From Rhodobacteraceae bacterium Alg231-30 (GTDB lineage Bacteria > Pseudomonadota > Alphaproteobacteria > Rhodobacterales > Rhodobacteraceae): a stretch of DNA of 64,000 bases. The position numbers and the translations under genes were made by a program. The stretch covers positions 270,960-334,959 of the forward strand of contig FREU01000007.1 in assembly GCA_900143615.1 (NCBI GenBank). Reading direction: 5' to 3'. Under the pieces are notes generated by a model. That model saw nothing but the letters and a program-made list of their open reading frames with translations, was not told the origin of the DNA and did no database searches. This document shows, piece by piece, positions 18,082 through 26,613 of the stretch (positions are counted from its first letter, which is position 1; each line of letters starts with the position of its first letter).

Positions 18082-18996
18082 TCAGAGTTTGGTTTGCCCG
18101 ACCAATGGCGTGATCTGGCGGCGCTTCAAAACAGCCTCGCGCCATGTGATAAAGCTGATCGCCGCGATGATCAGCCCTGCCCCGACAATGACCCAGACAT
18201 CCGGCTGCTCTCCAAAGGCCAGCCAGCCCAACAACACCGCCCACACCATTTGTAGAAAGCTCACCGGCTGCGTGACCGTCACCGGAGCTGCCGCAAAGGC
18301 CAGCGTCATTGTGTAATGCCCAGCAGTGGCAAAACACGCCACAGCAAACAAAATCACAAGCTCGGTGATGTTGGGCGGCACCCAAACGGACCACGCCAGC
18401 GGCGCCAGCCCGATGGTCACGGTCACCGACAACATCCCAACCACCACCACTGCAGGCAACTCATCACTCAGCTTTTTGGCAATCAGATATCCGCCGGCAA
18501 AGGTGATCGCAGTGACCAACATCGCATAATGCCCCGAACTAAGTTCCCGAAATCCGGGCCGCAAGATGATCAACACACCTATCAGTGCGACAATCACCGC
18601 TCCAATCCTGCGCATCGCCAGTTTTTCGCCCAGAAACAACGCCGCCCCGATCGTAACGTAGACGGGCGCAAGGTAATTCATCGCCGTGACTTCTGCGATG
18701 GGAATACGCGCCATGGCAAAGAACCACAGAACCACACCGCCGGTATGCAGCACGCCACGCAGGCCAAACAGACGCAGCTGATGCGCACTCATTTTGGCAT
18801 TCAAAATCGGCTTGATCATCGGGATGAGAAACACAATCCCCAACGCATATCGCAGAAACGCTGACTGCGATGCGGGGATCCGCGTGCCCACCATTTTGAC
18901 CAATGCGGTCACCGCCACAAAACACAGGCCCGTGACCAGCATCCAGAAAATACCCGCAACAGGCTTATGCAATTTTGTATCGTCCATCCCCGACAT
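18082..18996 (-). CDS. EamA/DMT-family permease, 304 aa
   Basis: Ten hydrophobic segments arranged as two EamA repeats of about 140 residues; conserved features are the Pro/Asn-rich ends MNYLAPVYVTIGAALFLGEKL of the first repeat and PVSFLQMVWAVLLGWLAFGEQPD of the second. Family length is 290-310. Such proteins export or import metabolites or amino acids; the substrate cannot be told. The gene stands 52 bp upstream of the DUF1036 gene on the same strand. Confidence 0.85.
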   Translation of the reverse strand: MSGMDDTKLHKPVAGIFWMLVTGLCFVAVTALVKMVGTRIPASQSAFLRYALGIVFLIPMIKPILNAKMSAHQLRLFGLRGVLHTGGVVLWFFAMARIPIAEVTAMNYLAPVYVTIGAALFLGEKLAMRRIGAVIVALIGVLIILRPGFRELSSGHYAMLVTAITFAGGYLIAKKLSDELPAVVVVGMLSVTVTIGLAPLAWSVWVPPNITELVILFAVACFATAGHYTMTLAFAAAPVTVTQPVSFLQMVWAVLLGWLAFGEQPDVWVIVGAGLIIAAISFITWREAVLKRRQITPLVGQTKL

Positions 18997-19067
18997 GAAC
19001 CATGTCGCACAGGATATGTCGAGGTAACAAACAAGTTAACAACATTGCATCTTAAACATAGCCCCAG

Positions 19068-20000
19068 TCACGGCAGCGGAGTAAATTCATCCGTATCCCC
19101 GGGCGGCAATCGGAACAGACCACTTTCCCAATCTCCCGCTGCCCAGGCTTGTTTGGCCTCTTCGATTTTGTCCCGACTTGAAGACACAAAGTTCCACCAG
19201 ATATGGCGCGGTCCGTTCATCGTCTCGCCCCCCAGCGCCATCAGCCGCGCACCCTGTGGCCCTGCTGTGACTGTGATCGCATCACCGGGGCGAAACACCA
19301 TCATTCGCCCCGCCTCAAAGGTGTCTCCCGCGATGGTGACAGATCCCTCGCTGACATACAGCCCGCGATCTTCGTGGTTGTCCGGCATCGGAATCTTGGC
19401 CCCGGCCTGCAAAATCACATCCGCATAGAACGTTTCCGACATCATGCGCACTGGCGCCCGCTCCCCCCAAGCACTCCCTAGGATAAGCCGCACCTCTTTG
19501 CCTTCTGCCTCAAGCAGCGGCAGCGCATCTCGTCCGTGATGCTCAAACATTGGTGCGTCATCTTCACGATCTTCCGGCATCGCAATCCACGTCTGAATGC
19601 CAAACAGATTTGATGGCGCACGTCGGGTTTGCTCACTGGTGCGCTCGGAATGGGTCACCCCCTTTCCGGCCACCATCCAGTTCACTTCGCCGGGATAGAT
19701 CATTTGGTGTGTGCCCAAACTGTCGCGATGCTCAAACTTGCCTTTATACAGATACGTCACAGTGCCCAGACCGATATGCGGATGGGGACGCACGTCCACA
19801 CCTTTGCCTGTGATAAATTCTGCAGGCCCTGCTTGATCAAAGAAAATAAACGGTCCAACCATCTGACGCTTGGGCGCTGGCAGCGCGCGCCGCACTTCAA
19901 AGCCCCCTAAATCACGCGCCCGCGGGATGATCACGGTGTCAATTGCGTCTAGGCTAGTGGTGTCCGGCATCACCGGATCAAGGGTAGGATTCCAACTCAT
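19068..20000 (-). CDS. Pirin-family bicupin, 310 aa
   Basis: The ATG at 20000 (MSWNPTLDPVMPD) has GAGGAG upstream. Pirin features: RPHPHIGLGTVTYLYKGKFEHRDSLG in the N-terminal cupin with metal ligands His-His-His-Glu, NWMVAGKGVTHSERT, and the C-terminal cupin ending in ALGGETMNGPRHIWWNFVSSS. Pirins bind iron; bacterial members include quercetinase and transcription-linked proteins, the activity here is unknown. The gene stands alone between the DMT permease and the lysE gene, all on the minus strand. Confidence 0.9.
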   Translation of the reverse strand: MSWNPTLDPVMPDTTSLDAIDTVIIPRARDLGGFEVRRALPAPKRQMVGPFIFFDQAGPAEFITGKGVDVRPHPHIGLGTVTYLYKGKFEHRDSLGTHQMIYPGEVNWMVAGKGVTHSERTSEQTRRAPSNLFGIQTWIAMPEDREDDAPMFEHHGRDALPLLEAEGKEVRLILGSAWGERAPVRMMSETFYADVILQAGAKIPMPDNHEDRGLYVSEGSVTIAGDTFEAGRMMVFRPGDAITVTAGPQGARLMALGGETMNGPRHIWWNFVSSSRDKIEEAKQAWAAGDWESGLFRLPPGDTDEFTPLP

Positions 20001-20087
20001 CTGGCAAACTCCTCTGTTCACCTTGAAGATAACCCCTCCTCAGCGACGCACAAAACCCCAAGCATTAAACAGCTTCTGTGCGGCTTC

Positions 20088-20690
20088 TCACACACCCCAC
20101 AACAGCTTGGCGGCAATCGCCCACATGGTCAGCCCAACGACGATATCCAAACCCCGCCACGCACGTTCACTGGTGAACACCGGGCGCAAAAGCTTTGCAC
20201 CAAACCCCAGCATGAAAAAGAAGGTAAAACTCGCCACAGCAGCCCCGATGCCAAAGGCCCAGGACGGATCATACTGCGCCGAAATTCCGCCCAGCAAAAC
20301 AACCGTGTCCAGATAAACATGTGGATTGGCCCACGTCAGCAGCAAACAAGTGGTCAGCGCTGCCCCCAAAGAACCGGCCGTTCCGCCTTTGATGTCCAGC
20401 TTATCGCCGCCCACCCATGCCGCGCGAAAGTTCATCGCGCCATATACGATCAAAAATGCCGCCCCGCCCCAACGGACCACCGTCAACAGCGAAGGATTGG
20501 CCGACACCAGCGCGCCAAAGCCGCCAACTCCGGCGGCAATTAGGATTGCATCTGATGTGGCACAGGTCAGAACCAGCGGCAGGACATGTTGTCCCCGCAG
20601 CCCTTGGCGCAACACAAACGCGTTTTGGGCCCCGATCGCCATAATAAGTGAAAATCCAAGGGCAAATCCAGCCAACGCTGCTTCTGTCAT
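20088..20690 (-). CDS. argO: LysE/ArgO basic amino acid exporter, 200 aa
   Basis: A six-segment LysE-family exporter of normal size (200 aa). The N-terminal motif GFSLIMAIGAQNAFVLRQGLRG is diagnostic for the LysE/ArgO group, with TCATSDAILI and TWANPHVYLDTVVLLGG following. It is divergent from the LysR-type gene at 20776, the arrangement of lysE-lysG and argO-argP, so it is expected to export lysine and/or arginine when these accumulate. Which of the two is the main substrate is open. Confidence 0.92.
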   Translation of the reverse strand: MTEAALAGFALGFSLIMAIGAQNAFVLRQGLRGQHVLPLVLTCATSDAILIAAGVGGFGALVSANPSLLTVVRWGGAAFLIVYGAMNFRAAWVGGDKLDIKGGTAGSLGAALTTCLLLTWANPHVYLDTVVLLGGISAQYDPSWAFGIGAAVASFTFFFMLGFGAKLLRPVFTSERAWRGLDIVVGLTMWAIAAKLLWGV

Positions 20691-20775
20691 AACTCTCTCC
20701 TGCTCTAAACGCTTGATTAGCCAGAACAGATTAATTACTCAAATTAAATAATCTTGCATAACATTAGGAAATCTA
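20691..20775. promoter_or_regulatory. Divergent argO / argP promoter region
   Basis: The 85-bp gap is markedly AT-rich (ATTACTCAAATTAAATAAT around 20734-20752). It contains T-N11-A style partial dyads as expected for a LysR-type regulator controlling argO and itself. No exact operator can be fixed from one sequence. Confidence 0.4.
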
Positions 20776-21666
20776 ATGAACATCGACTACACGCAACTGG
20801 CTGCGTTGGCAGCCATCTTGCGCAGCGGCAGTTTTGAAAGCGCGGCCACTGCGCTTGGAGTGACCCAATCGGCTATTTCCCAGCGGCTCAAGTCGCTCGA
20901 AGAACGCGCGGGCACGCCGCTTGTGTTGCGCGGTGCCCCCTGTCGCGGCACCGAAACCGGACGCAGGCTTGCGGCGCATTTCGATCAGGTCGGCCTCTTG
21001 GAAACCGCCCTCTCCAAAGACCTCACAGCGCTGACGCCGCGCACAGCACGCCTGCGCATTGCGGTCACAGCAGATAGCCTTGCCACATGGTTTTTGCGCG
21101 CGGCCGAACTGGTGCCGGATCTTTTGTTTGATTTGGTTGTGGATGATCAGGACTTCTCAGCGGACTGGCTGCGACGGGGCGAAGTTGTTGCCGCCGTCAG
21201 TGCTCATAAAACGCCGATCGCCGGCTGTGACAGCTTTGCACTTGGGGCGATGCGCTATCAGGCCACCGCCAGCCCCGCCTATATGACGCGCTGGTTCCCC
21301 AATGGTGTCACCGCGCAATCCATCGCCCAAGCCCCGATGCTGCGCTTTGACGCCAAGGACCAACTCCAGCAAAACTGGATGAAACATCACCTTGATGTGA
21401 CGCCGTCTCCGCCCAGCCATCGCCTGCCATCCTCGCAAGGTTTTGTCGAAGCCTCCCTGCGCGGTCTCGGCTGGGGAATGAACCCCGACCTCTTGGTGCG
21501 CGACGACATCATGGCCGGGCGCCTGATGCCGCTATTGCCCAACTCGGCCTATGATACACCACTCTATTGGCAAGCCAGCCGCATTGTCGCGCCTGCACTT
21601 GCGCCTTTAACGGATGCGGTGCGCCGGATCACGCGCCAGCGTCTCGCAGCGCTAGGGCCAATCTGA
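20776..21666 (+). CDS. argP: LysR-type regulator of amino acid export, ArgP/LysG, 296 aa
   Basis: LysR family protein with winged helix-turn-helix at residues 1-60 (FESAATALGVTQSAISQRLKSLEERAG) and a substrate-binding domain. The N-terminal MNIDYTQLAALAAILRSGSFE and the GAPCRGTETGRRL segment are typical of ArgP (IciA)/LysG. It senses lysine/arginine and activates the exporter, here divergent at 20088-20690. Its 3' end overlaps that of the AraC-type gene by 15 bp. A separate fragment of a second gene with the same C-terminus lies at 24522-24590. Confidence 0.93.
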   Translation: MNIDYTQLAALAAILRSGSFESAATALGVTQSAISQRLKSLEERAGTPLVLRGAPCRGTETGRRLAAHFDQVGLLETALSKDLTALTPRTARLRIAVTADSLATWFLRAAELVPDLLFDLVVDDQDFSADWLRRGEVVAAVSAHKTPIAGCDSFALGAMRYQATASPAYMTRWFPNGVTAQSIAQAPMLRFDAKDQLQQNWMKHHLDVTPSPPSHRLPSSQGFVEASLRGLGWGMNPDLLVRDDIMAGRLMPLLPNSAYDTPLYWQASRIVAPALAPLTDAVRRITRQRLAALGPI

Positions 21667-22401
21667 AAAACTGCGCCGCAATTCCACTCGATCTTCACCA
21701 TCAACCCGCGAAATAATCGCGCGATAAGCGCCCGGTGCCAAATCTGTGCGCCGCTTGAAAAAATGGCTGAACCGCGTGGCATCCGGAAACCCGAGGTCCG
21801 CCGCAATTTCTTTTAGTAGCGATCCGGTGTTCTCAAGCCGCGCCTTGGCCTCGGCCGTCAGCCGTTCATGCACCAACTCGCCTGGGCTGCGTCCGACCTC
21901 ACGTTTGCAGGTCCGGTGCAGCCGATCATAGTCGACCCCCAACTCGTCCGCATAGCGCGCCACGTGCCAATGCTCACGGTAGTGCAACTCAACCAGATGC
22001 CGGAACCGCCGCAAAATGTTGGTCTGCTCAACGCCTTTTTCCGCAGGCTCTGGCTGGTAGACCCGCAGCGCGCAAATCAGCAACAGCCGCAAAAAGGCCG
22101 ACAAAGACATCGGTGATTGCCGCTCTCCTTGAGCCATTTCGACCGCGAACCACTGCACAAGTGTTCGCACCTGTTCCTGTACGCCAACCTCACCAAGCGG
22201 CGCACCAAACGGCTTTTCAGTCAGCATGCGCAGATGCACGAATTCCGCCCGCGCGCCCACGGCGTCCAGCATAATTGTGCCGCTCAACCCCAACACCCGT
22301 AGACTACTGCCCGCGTCAAGACACAGCGTTGGACGTTGCATTGGCGGCCAGAAACACAACGCAGGCCCTTCAATTGAGATCACCTCTTCACCAGTGCTCA
22401 A
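21652..22401 (-). CDS. AraC-family regulator, probably N-terminally truncated, 249 aa
   Basis: The C-terminal DNA-binding domain is complete: HWHVARYADELGVDYDRLHRTCKREVGRSPGELV and LLKEIAADLGFPDATRFSHFFKRRTDLAPGAYR form the two AraC helix-turn-helix motifs. The N-terminal cupin-like part starts abruptly (STGEEVISIEGPALCFWPP). The only possible start, TTG at 22401, follows an in-frame TAG two codons upstream and has no ribosome binding site. In front of it the DNA reads, on the other strand, as the tail of an aldehyde dehydrogenase. I infer that a deletion joined the two genes and removed the 5' end of this one. Confidence 0.6.
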   Translation of the reverse strand: MSTGEEVISIEGPALCFWPPMQRPTLCLDAGSSLRVLGLSGTIMLDAVGARAEFVHLRMLTEKPFGAPLGEVGVQEQVRTLVQWFAVEMAQGERQSPMSLSAFLRLLLICALRVYQPEPAEKGVEQTNILRRFRHLVELHYREHWHVARYADELGVDYDRLHRTCKREVGRSPGELVHERLTAEAKARLENTGSLLKEIAADLGFPDATRFSHFFKRRTDLAPGAYRAIISRVDGEDRVELRRSFSDWP

Positions 22402-22424
22402 CCGCCCCTATTCCAGGAAAAGCA

Positions 22425-22838
22425 GGGGCGAAAACGACTCAGACTGGCGCAGGCGCACCACGCGGCTGTGAGGCCACCCTAATTGATGGCGCAGCTCCGG
22501 GTATGCTGATCTATGATGAAGAAAGCTTTGGGCCGGTAAAGCCGATCATCCGCGTCAAGGATGACGCCCAAGCCATCCGTGTGGCGAATGATACAGCTTA
22601 CGGCCTGTCCGCAGCGGTTTATTCACAGGATATTCAACGCGCGATGTCTGTGGCGGATCAGATTGAAAGCGGCATTTGCCACATCAACGGACCGACAGTG
22701 GCGGATGAAGCCCAGATGCCCTTTGGGGGTGTCAAAGACTAGGGCTACGGCCGTTTTGGCGGCAAGGCAGCAATCGACGCCTTCACCTCAATCCGCTGGG
22801 TGACCATCGAAGCCCCCCACCAGCACTTCCCGTTCTAA
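22425..22838 (+). pseudogene. Aldehyde dehydrogenase, C-terminal remnant with internal stop
   Basis: One frame from about 22425 to the TAA at 22838 reads as the last ~135 residues of an aldehyde dehydrogenase of the vanillin/salicylaldehyde type: EATLIDGAAPGM, YDEESFGPVKPIIRVKD, ANDTAYGLSAAVYSQDIQR, SGICHINGPTVADEAQMPFGGVKD, then GYGRFGGKAAIDAFTSIRWVTI. A TAG at 22740 replaces the expected serine codon in GVK-x-SGYGRFGG. The N-terminal NAD-binding part and the catalytic cysteine are missing. It abuts the 5' end of the truncated AraC gene. Confidence 0.8.
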
Positions 22839-22853
22839 GCTATTGCGCGGTGC

Positions 22854-22873
22854 GGCAGGATTTCAATCCTGCC
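22854..22873. repeat. Perfect 9-bp inverted repeat before opgC 3' end
   Basis: GGCAGGATT (22854-22862) and AATCCTGCC (22865-22873) with a 2-nt loop lie between the remnant's stop and the end of the OpgC-like gene. No T tract follows, so a terminator role for either strand is uncertain. Confidence 0.4.
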
Positions 22874-22892
22874 CGCCACCTCATAACCCGCT

Positions 22893-24005
22893 TTAGGTGG
22901 CTTTCGGATGCACATCACCTTTTGTTTTAGACCGCGCGTGGTTGGGACGTTTCATCCACCAATCCACGCCAAGCGGCAACACCATAAACACGAGCTGCAA
23001 AACAACTGCCACGCTCAACTTCATGGTCGCGCCCCACCCTTCATGGAAGTAGAAAAAGAAGGCGATCAGATAGACGTGAATGACAAACATCTGAATGGCC
23101 CACACGCCACATAACCGCAAAAGTTTAAGCGTGAAATACCACTGCACCACTCGCTGCGCCCAGCGCGTCACCGGCGTGGAATGCGCCAGCAGCAGCCCAA
23201 AGAACGCTGTCACCAACAGGGTACGCAGCAAGTGAACCGGATGCAGCTGCATCCGAAACCAAAGCGCGTGCGCCTCATCCGGCAATGTGCCAAACGGTGG
23301 ATACACCCACAGCCACCGCTGCGACAAGGCCAACACACCGGCGGTCGCCAGCAAACCCAAAAACTGACGATCTGGCAGGCTGCGCAACCAGCGGCAAATT
23401 TCATGGTATTTGCTGCCCACCACATAAAAGATCGCAAACAGAAACTGCCATGCGGCAATATCAAACATCATAAACTTCTGGCCCAAACCAAAAAAGCCGG
23501 GCGCGTAATTGGGCTGGCTCAACAAATAGATCAAAGCAGACGGCACCAAAACCCATATGGTTCCGAACCGCACAATCGTCACGGTCGCGAGCCACAGCAG
23601 AGCGAAACAATAGATGTAAATCGGTAAAATGTCGGAAAAACCGCCGCCGTTCTGGATCAAAAGCACCTCAAGCATGCCCCCAACCATGTCAGGCAACCCC
23701 ACGCCTGGCGACAGCGCAAGCAAAATCAAAAACGGCCCAGTCGAATAGAGATAAAAGCGATAGATCTTCACCAAACGCGAGCGCAGAAATCTGGCTTGTT
23801 TCTGCGGCCCTTTAAATTTGTCCACGTACAGAATGCCCGCCAGAAGCCCCGAGAGCAGAACAAGAAATTCAGCATCCCAAAGACTAAAGATGACCGCATG
23901 ATGAATATTGAGCAGATAACTCATGCCCGGCACAGCGGACATATGCGTGATCATCATCATGAACAGCAAATGACCCCGAATTCCATCCAGAACATCAAAC
24001 CGCAT
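22893..24005 (-). CDS. opgC: OpgC-family membrane protein, 370 aa
   Basis: I start at the ATG at 24005 (MRFDVLDGIRGHLLFMMM); a TTG four codons earlier is an alternative. About 10 membrane segments. The start with RFDVLDGIRG, then AEFLVLLSGLLAGILY and RSRLVKIYRFYL match OpgC, a membrane acyltransferase that succinylates osmoregulated periplasmic glucans. Length is near the family norm of 370-400. The gene stands alone; no opgGH genes are visible in the window, so the acceptor could be another surface glycan. The gene symbol is by family, not by proven function. Confidence 0.8.
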   Translation of the reverse strand: MRFDVLDGIRGHLLFMMMITHMSAVPGMSYLLNIHHAVIFSLWDAEFLVLLSGLLAGILYVDKFKGPQKQARFLRSRLVKIYRFYLYSTGPFLILLALSPGVGLPDMVGGMLEVLLIQNGGGFSDILPIYIYCFALLWLATVTIVRFGTIWVLVPSALIYLLSQPNYAPGFFGLGQKFMMFDIAAWQFLFAIFYVVGSKYHEICRWLRSLPDRQFLGLLATAGVLALSQRWLWVYPPFGTLPDEAHALWFRMQLHPVHLLRTLLVTAFFGLLLAHSTPVTRWAQRVVQWYFTLKLLRLCGVWAIQMFVIHVYLIAFFFYFHEGWGATMKLSVAVVLQLVFMVLPLGVDWWMKRPNHARSKTKGDVHPKAT

Positions 24006-24122
24006 AACAAATACCAACCAACCAATGCCCCTACGTCAACATTACTCCATAAGTTGCATTTCCATTAACCATTTTTACAAAAACCACTGAAAAACACTGT
24101 TTCTGGGACCCTTCTCACAACG

Positions 24123-24152
24123 AAAAAGGGCGCTACCATCTTGGTAACGCCC
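24123..24152 (-). terminator. Rho-independent terminator behind the broken yebC copy
   Basis: On the minus strand GGGCG-T-TACC pairs with GGTA-G-CGCCC around a 5-nt loop (24152-24128) and is followed by TTTTT (24127-24123). It is 48 bp beyond the stop of the yebC remnant. No such terminator is visible behind the intact yebC at 26614, which suggests this was the original yebC terminator. Confidence 0.8.
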
Positions 24153-24199
24153 TGAAATTTCAGATGTGCCCCCGTTGCTTTGGACACTCGCCAAACAGC

Positions 24200-24510
24200 T
24201 TATAGCTGCTCCATCACCTCGTCGCTGGCCTCAAAATTAGAGGTCACTTCGCCTTTACGATCAAACATAAAGTCAACCGAGCTGGTTTCGCCAAGGTTGC
24301 CGCCGTTTTTGGTGAAGGTTGAACGCACAGTGGATGCCGTGCGATTGCGGTTGTCGGTCTTTGCCTCGACAATCACCGCCACGCCATTGGGGCCATAGCC
24401 CTCATAACGGATTTCTTCGTAATCGTCGCCTTTGCCCGCAGTCGATTTCTTGGCAGCGCGATCAATCACGTCCTTGGGGGCAGATTGGGACTTGGCTTCT
24501 TTAACAGCCA
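24200..24510 (-). pseudogene. Partial, internally deleted copy of yebC
   Basis: The minus strand reads as YebC from [18 protein letters not shown] to the terminal [13 protein letters not shown] and the TAA at 24200. Compared with the intact gene at 26614-27354 it lacks the first ~65 residues (homology stops at about 24510) and an internal 93 residues: the sequence jumps from FDRKGEVT directly to SNFEASDE. In the intact gene the two edges of the missing 279 bp carry the same GGTCAC (26656 and 26935), and one copy is left here at 24242. Several substitutions (such as RAAKKS for RAIKKS) show it has drifted. Not functional. Confidence 0.88.
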
Positions 24511-24521
24511 GCCGCCTCATG

Positions 24522-24590
24522 CCTCCTGCCCTTGCGCCGTTGACCAAGGCTGTCCGCCGACTTGCACTACCCAGACTTGAGTGCATTGGC
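24522..24590 (+). pseudogene. 3' fragment of a second argP/lysG-like gene
   Basis: The plus strand codes for [23 protein letters not shown], which matches the end of the ArgP-like protein at 20776-21666 (APALAPLTDAVRRITRQRLAALG): 10 of 11 residues agree over PALAPLT-x-AVR. The DNA is also clearly similar. Nothing upstream continues the homology because the broken yebC copy begins there. It is a leftover of a gene from a recombination event. Confidence 0.6.
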
Positions 24591-24594
24591 CGAC

Positions 24595-26481
24595 CTACCT
24601 ACTTTTTGATTGTTTTCTTCTCAAACGTCGAGCCTTCGAGTAATTGAGAACCGGGGTAAGCATTTGAATGAGCGCTCGATCAAGTACACTGTTGCGTTTA
24701 CCGTACCAATCCAGCTTACCAACTAAATCCTCAGAAAGTGACAACTTTCCTTTGGTCAAACCGACAGCGTCGCAAAGATAGTCGCAAACCTTGTTCATAG
24801 AAATCACGTCGTCCCAATGATACCGGCCTGCCGCAAATTCTTCTCCAAGGTTCTTAACCGACTTAAATTTCCTCTTGATACATTTAAATTCTTTGAACAC
24901 AGGCGATTTTGTTGAGATGGCCATTTGAAAATCGATTAAAACAGCGTTTCCATCTCTATCTACTATGACATTTGCAGGTCTAATGTCCCGATGAACAATA
25001 CCCGCTTCATGCAGACAGGACTGTATTTTATGCAGCGACGTAGAGATTTTCTGCGCAGCCTCCTGATCATTCAAACCATCAGAAACCAATTCATCTAGCC
25101 GCTGCCCTTCCACAAACTCAATGACGAGAATATTCGTATCTTCATTCGAATAACTGATTGGCTCAGGGAAGAAATTCGGTTGCATCCCGTTAAGCTTTTT
25201 TAACAGCTTGTATTCACGACGTGCAGAGCCTTTAAGGCCGCCACACTTGATAAATACAGTCCGTCCGTCCGCTATCCTCCCGACATAATAGGATGACTTA
25301 AACACATTTTTCCACGCTTCCAAAAAGGCTGGCTCAACATCTTTGATACCCAACCTATTTATTTCACGAACCTGGGTGCTTATTGCACTTGGGAAAAATC
25401 GATCATCAAAAAAAACACTCGAGTCTTCTGGTCGCAGGGTCGCGTACCTATTTTCTGCCAAAAAGGCGAACAATTCTTGACGATTTTGAGCCCAAGTGAT
25501 TGTGCCTTCACCATCAGTTTTACCAGTGAGCAGACGGGTGTAGTCGGGCGACACTTTTGCCTTGTGAAGCAAAGCATGATAAATCAGTGAAAATCGAAGG
25601 TCTTCGTCATTGGGAATATAAAAACCATTGAACTTGACACGATTTTCTAGGATCCGCTGCTGCCACTCTGGATCGTAATAGTTATCGCCAACAGATCGTA
25701 AATCTATGGGAAGCTTTTCGCCCGATTTCATCACGAGGTGAAAGTGACGTCTGTCGTCACCTTCGAAAACAGGAACTGCGCTGAGCAGGCTAGCGGTGTA
25801 CCGCCATGACTTCGTCAAAAAGTCGATATCACCGTGCTCGACAAGGCTAACTTTGTCAGGGAGATCCTCAAAATTTCGCATGACGACATACTCATCGCAG
25901 TGGTTGAGAACGTCTAAAATCTCTTTGACGTTCTCCCAACCGCGGACGCCAGGCAAGTCACCACGCGGCTGAAATCCATCTACTCCTCTTAGCGTCAGTT
26001 GCTCGTAACACTCGCTATAGATCAGGAACAAATCACGGCGCGCTTCGTCGGCACTGTTAGTTCCGTGAACAAAGTTCGCCCCCAAAATTTTCTCTCGAAA
26101 GTCTGCTTTCAAGTCGAAGACGCGGGAATTCACAAATTGAAACCCACGCGTGGTTTCGCGGAACTCGTAAAGAGGCGTATTATCCCAAAACGTCACAACA
26201 CAAAATGGACCCACGCCAATTGCTTTGACTTTGTTTTCGGCCGATGAGCCCTTAATCGCGTAGAAGCTTTCGATATTCTGGTTGAAGTGAGACTCGCTCC
26301 ACTCGGCATCGTGTACAACGATCCGCTCGAAACCTCTATCTTCTAACTCCTGCAGCACTGTAGACTTAGACGAAAGACCATTTTGCCAAATAATGAACAT
26401 GTGTAGTTCAGGGGCGAATTCGGAGCAAGACGTCATTGCTGCATTACTTCCTGGAGCTAGGGTTGGAAAGATTGATGACAT
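24595..26481 (-). CDS. Nucleotidyltransferase-like plus protein-kinase-like fusion protein, 628 aa
   Basis: Three parts are visible. Residues about 28-165 are an unassigned domain ending in [19 protein letters not shown]. Residues about 185-320 look like a nucleotidyltransferase fold: GDID at 217-220 and PID at 258-260 would be the metal-binding acidic residues. Residues about 395-560 are a kinase-like fold: K412 in VFIKCGG, E423, the catalytic HRDIRPAN at 497-504 and the metal-binding IDF at 516-518. Such combinations occur in surface-polysaccharide phosphotransferases; the substrate is unknown. The start is uncertain: ATG at 26481, an ATG 15 codons later preceded by AGGAAG, or the one before FIIWQNG. 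The gene is visibly more AT-rich than its neighbours and lies between the broken and the intact yebC, so it was probably acquired. Confidence 0.75.
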   Translation of the reverse strand: MSSIFPTLAPGSNAAMTSCSEFAPELHMFIIWQNGLSSKSTVLQELEDRGFERIVVHDAEWSESHFNQNIESFYAIKGSSAENKVKAIGVGPFCVVTFWDNTPLYEFRETTRGFQFVNSRVFDLKADFREKILGANFVHGTNSADEARRDLFLIYSECYEQLTLRGVDGFQPRGDLPGVRGWENVKEILDVLNHCDEYVVMRNFEDLPDKVSLVEHGDIDFLTKSWRYTASLLSAVPVFEGDDRRHFHLVMKSGEKLPIDLRSVGDNYYDPEWQQRILENRVKFNGFYIPNDEDLRFSLIYHALLHKAKVSPDYTRLLTGKTDGEGTITWAQNRQELFAFLAENRYATLRPEDSSVFFDDRFFPSAISTQVREINRLGIKDVEPAFLEAWKNVFKSSYYVGRIADGRTVFIKCGGLKGSARREYKLLKKLNGMQPNFFPEPISYSNEDTNILVIEFVEGQRLDELVSDGLNDQEAAQKISTSLHKIQSCLHEAGIVHRDIRPANVIVDRDGNAVLIDFQMAISTKSPVFKEFKCIKRKFKSVKNLGEEFAAGRYHWDDVISMNKVCDYLCDAVGLTKGKLSLSEDLVGKLDWYGKRNSVLDRALIQMLTPVLNYSKARRLRRKQSKSR

Positions 26482-26613
26482 GCATATTCGCGCGGGTTTG
26501 CAGCATCTTTTCGAATAGTAGCGCAGCGAAGACTGGAGCCTTCGCAGACATCAGTTGCCCGATCGATAGGTATATTCCGGCAAAACTCGCCGCGCTAATG
26601 TTCTTTGACAGCC

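Noticed and set aside
22275-22742. 155-aa open frame as a complete gene
   Set aside because: Its first 50 codons are antisense to the AraC gene and the rest is the aldehyde dehydrogenase remnant.
24200-24586. A functional second yebC gene
   Set aside because: No start region, an in-frame 93-residue loss and drifted residues; the open frame is chance continuation.
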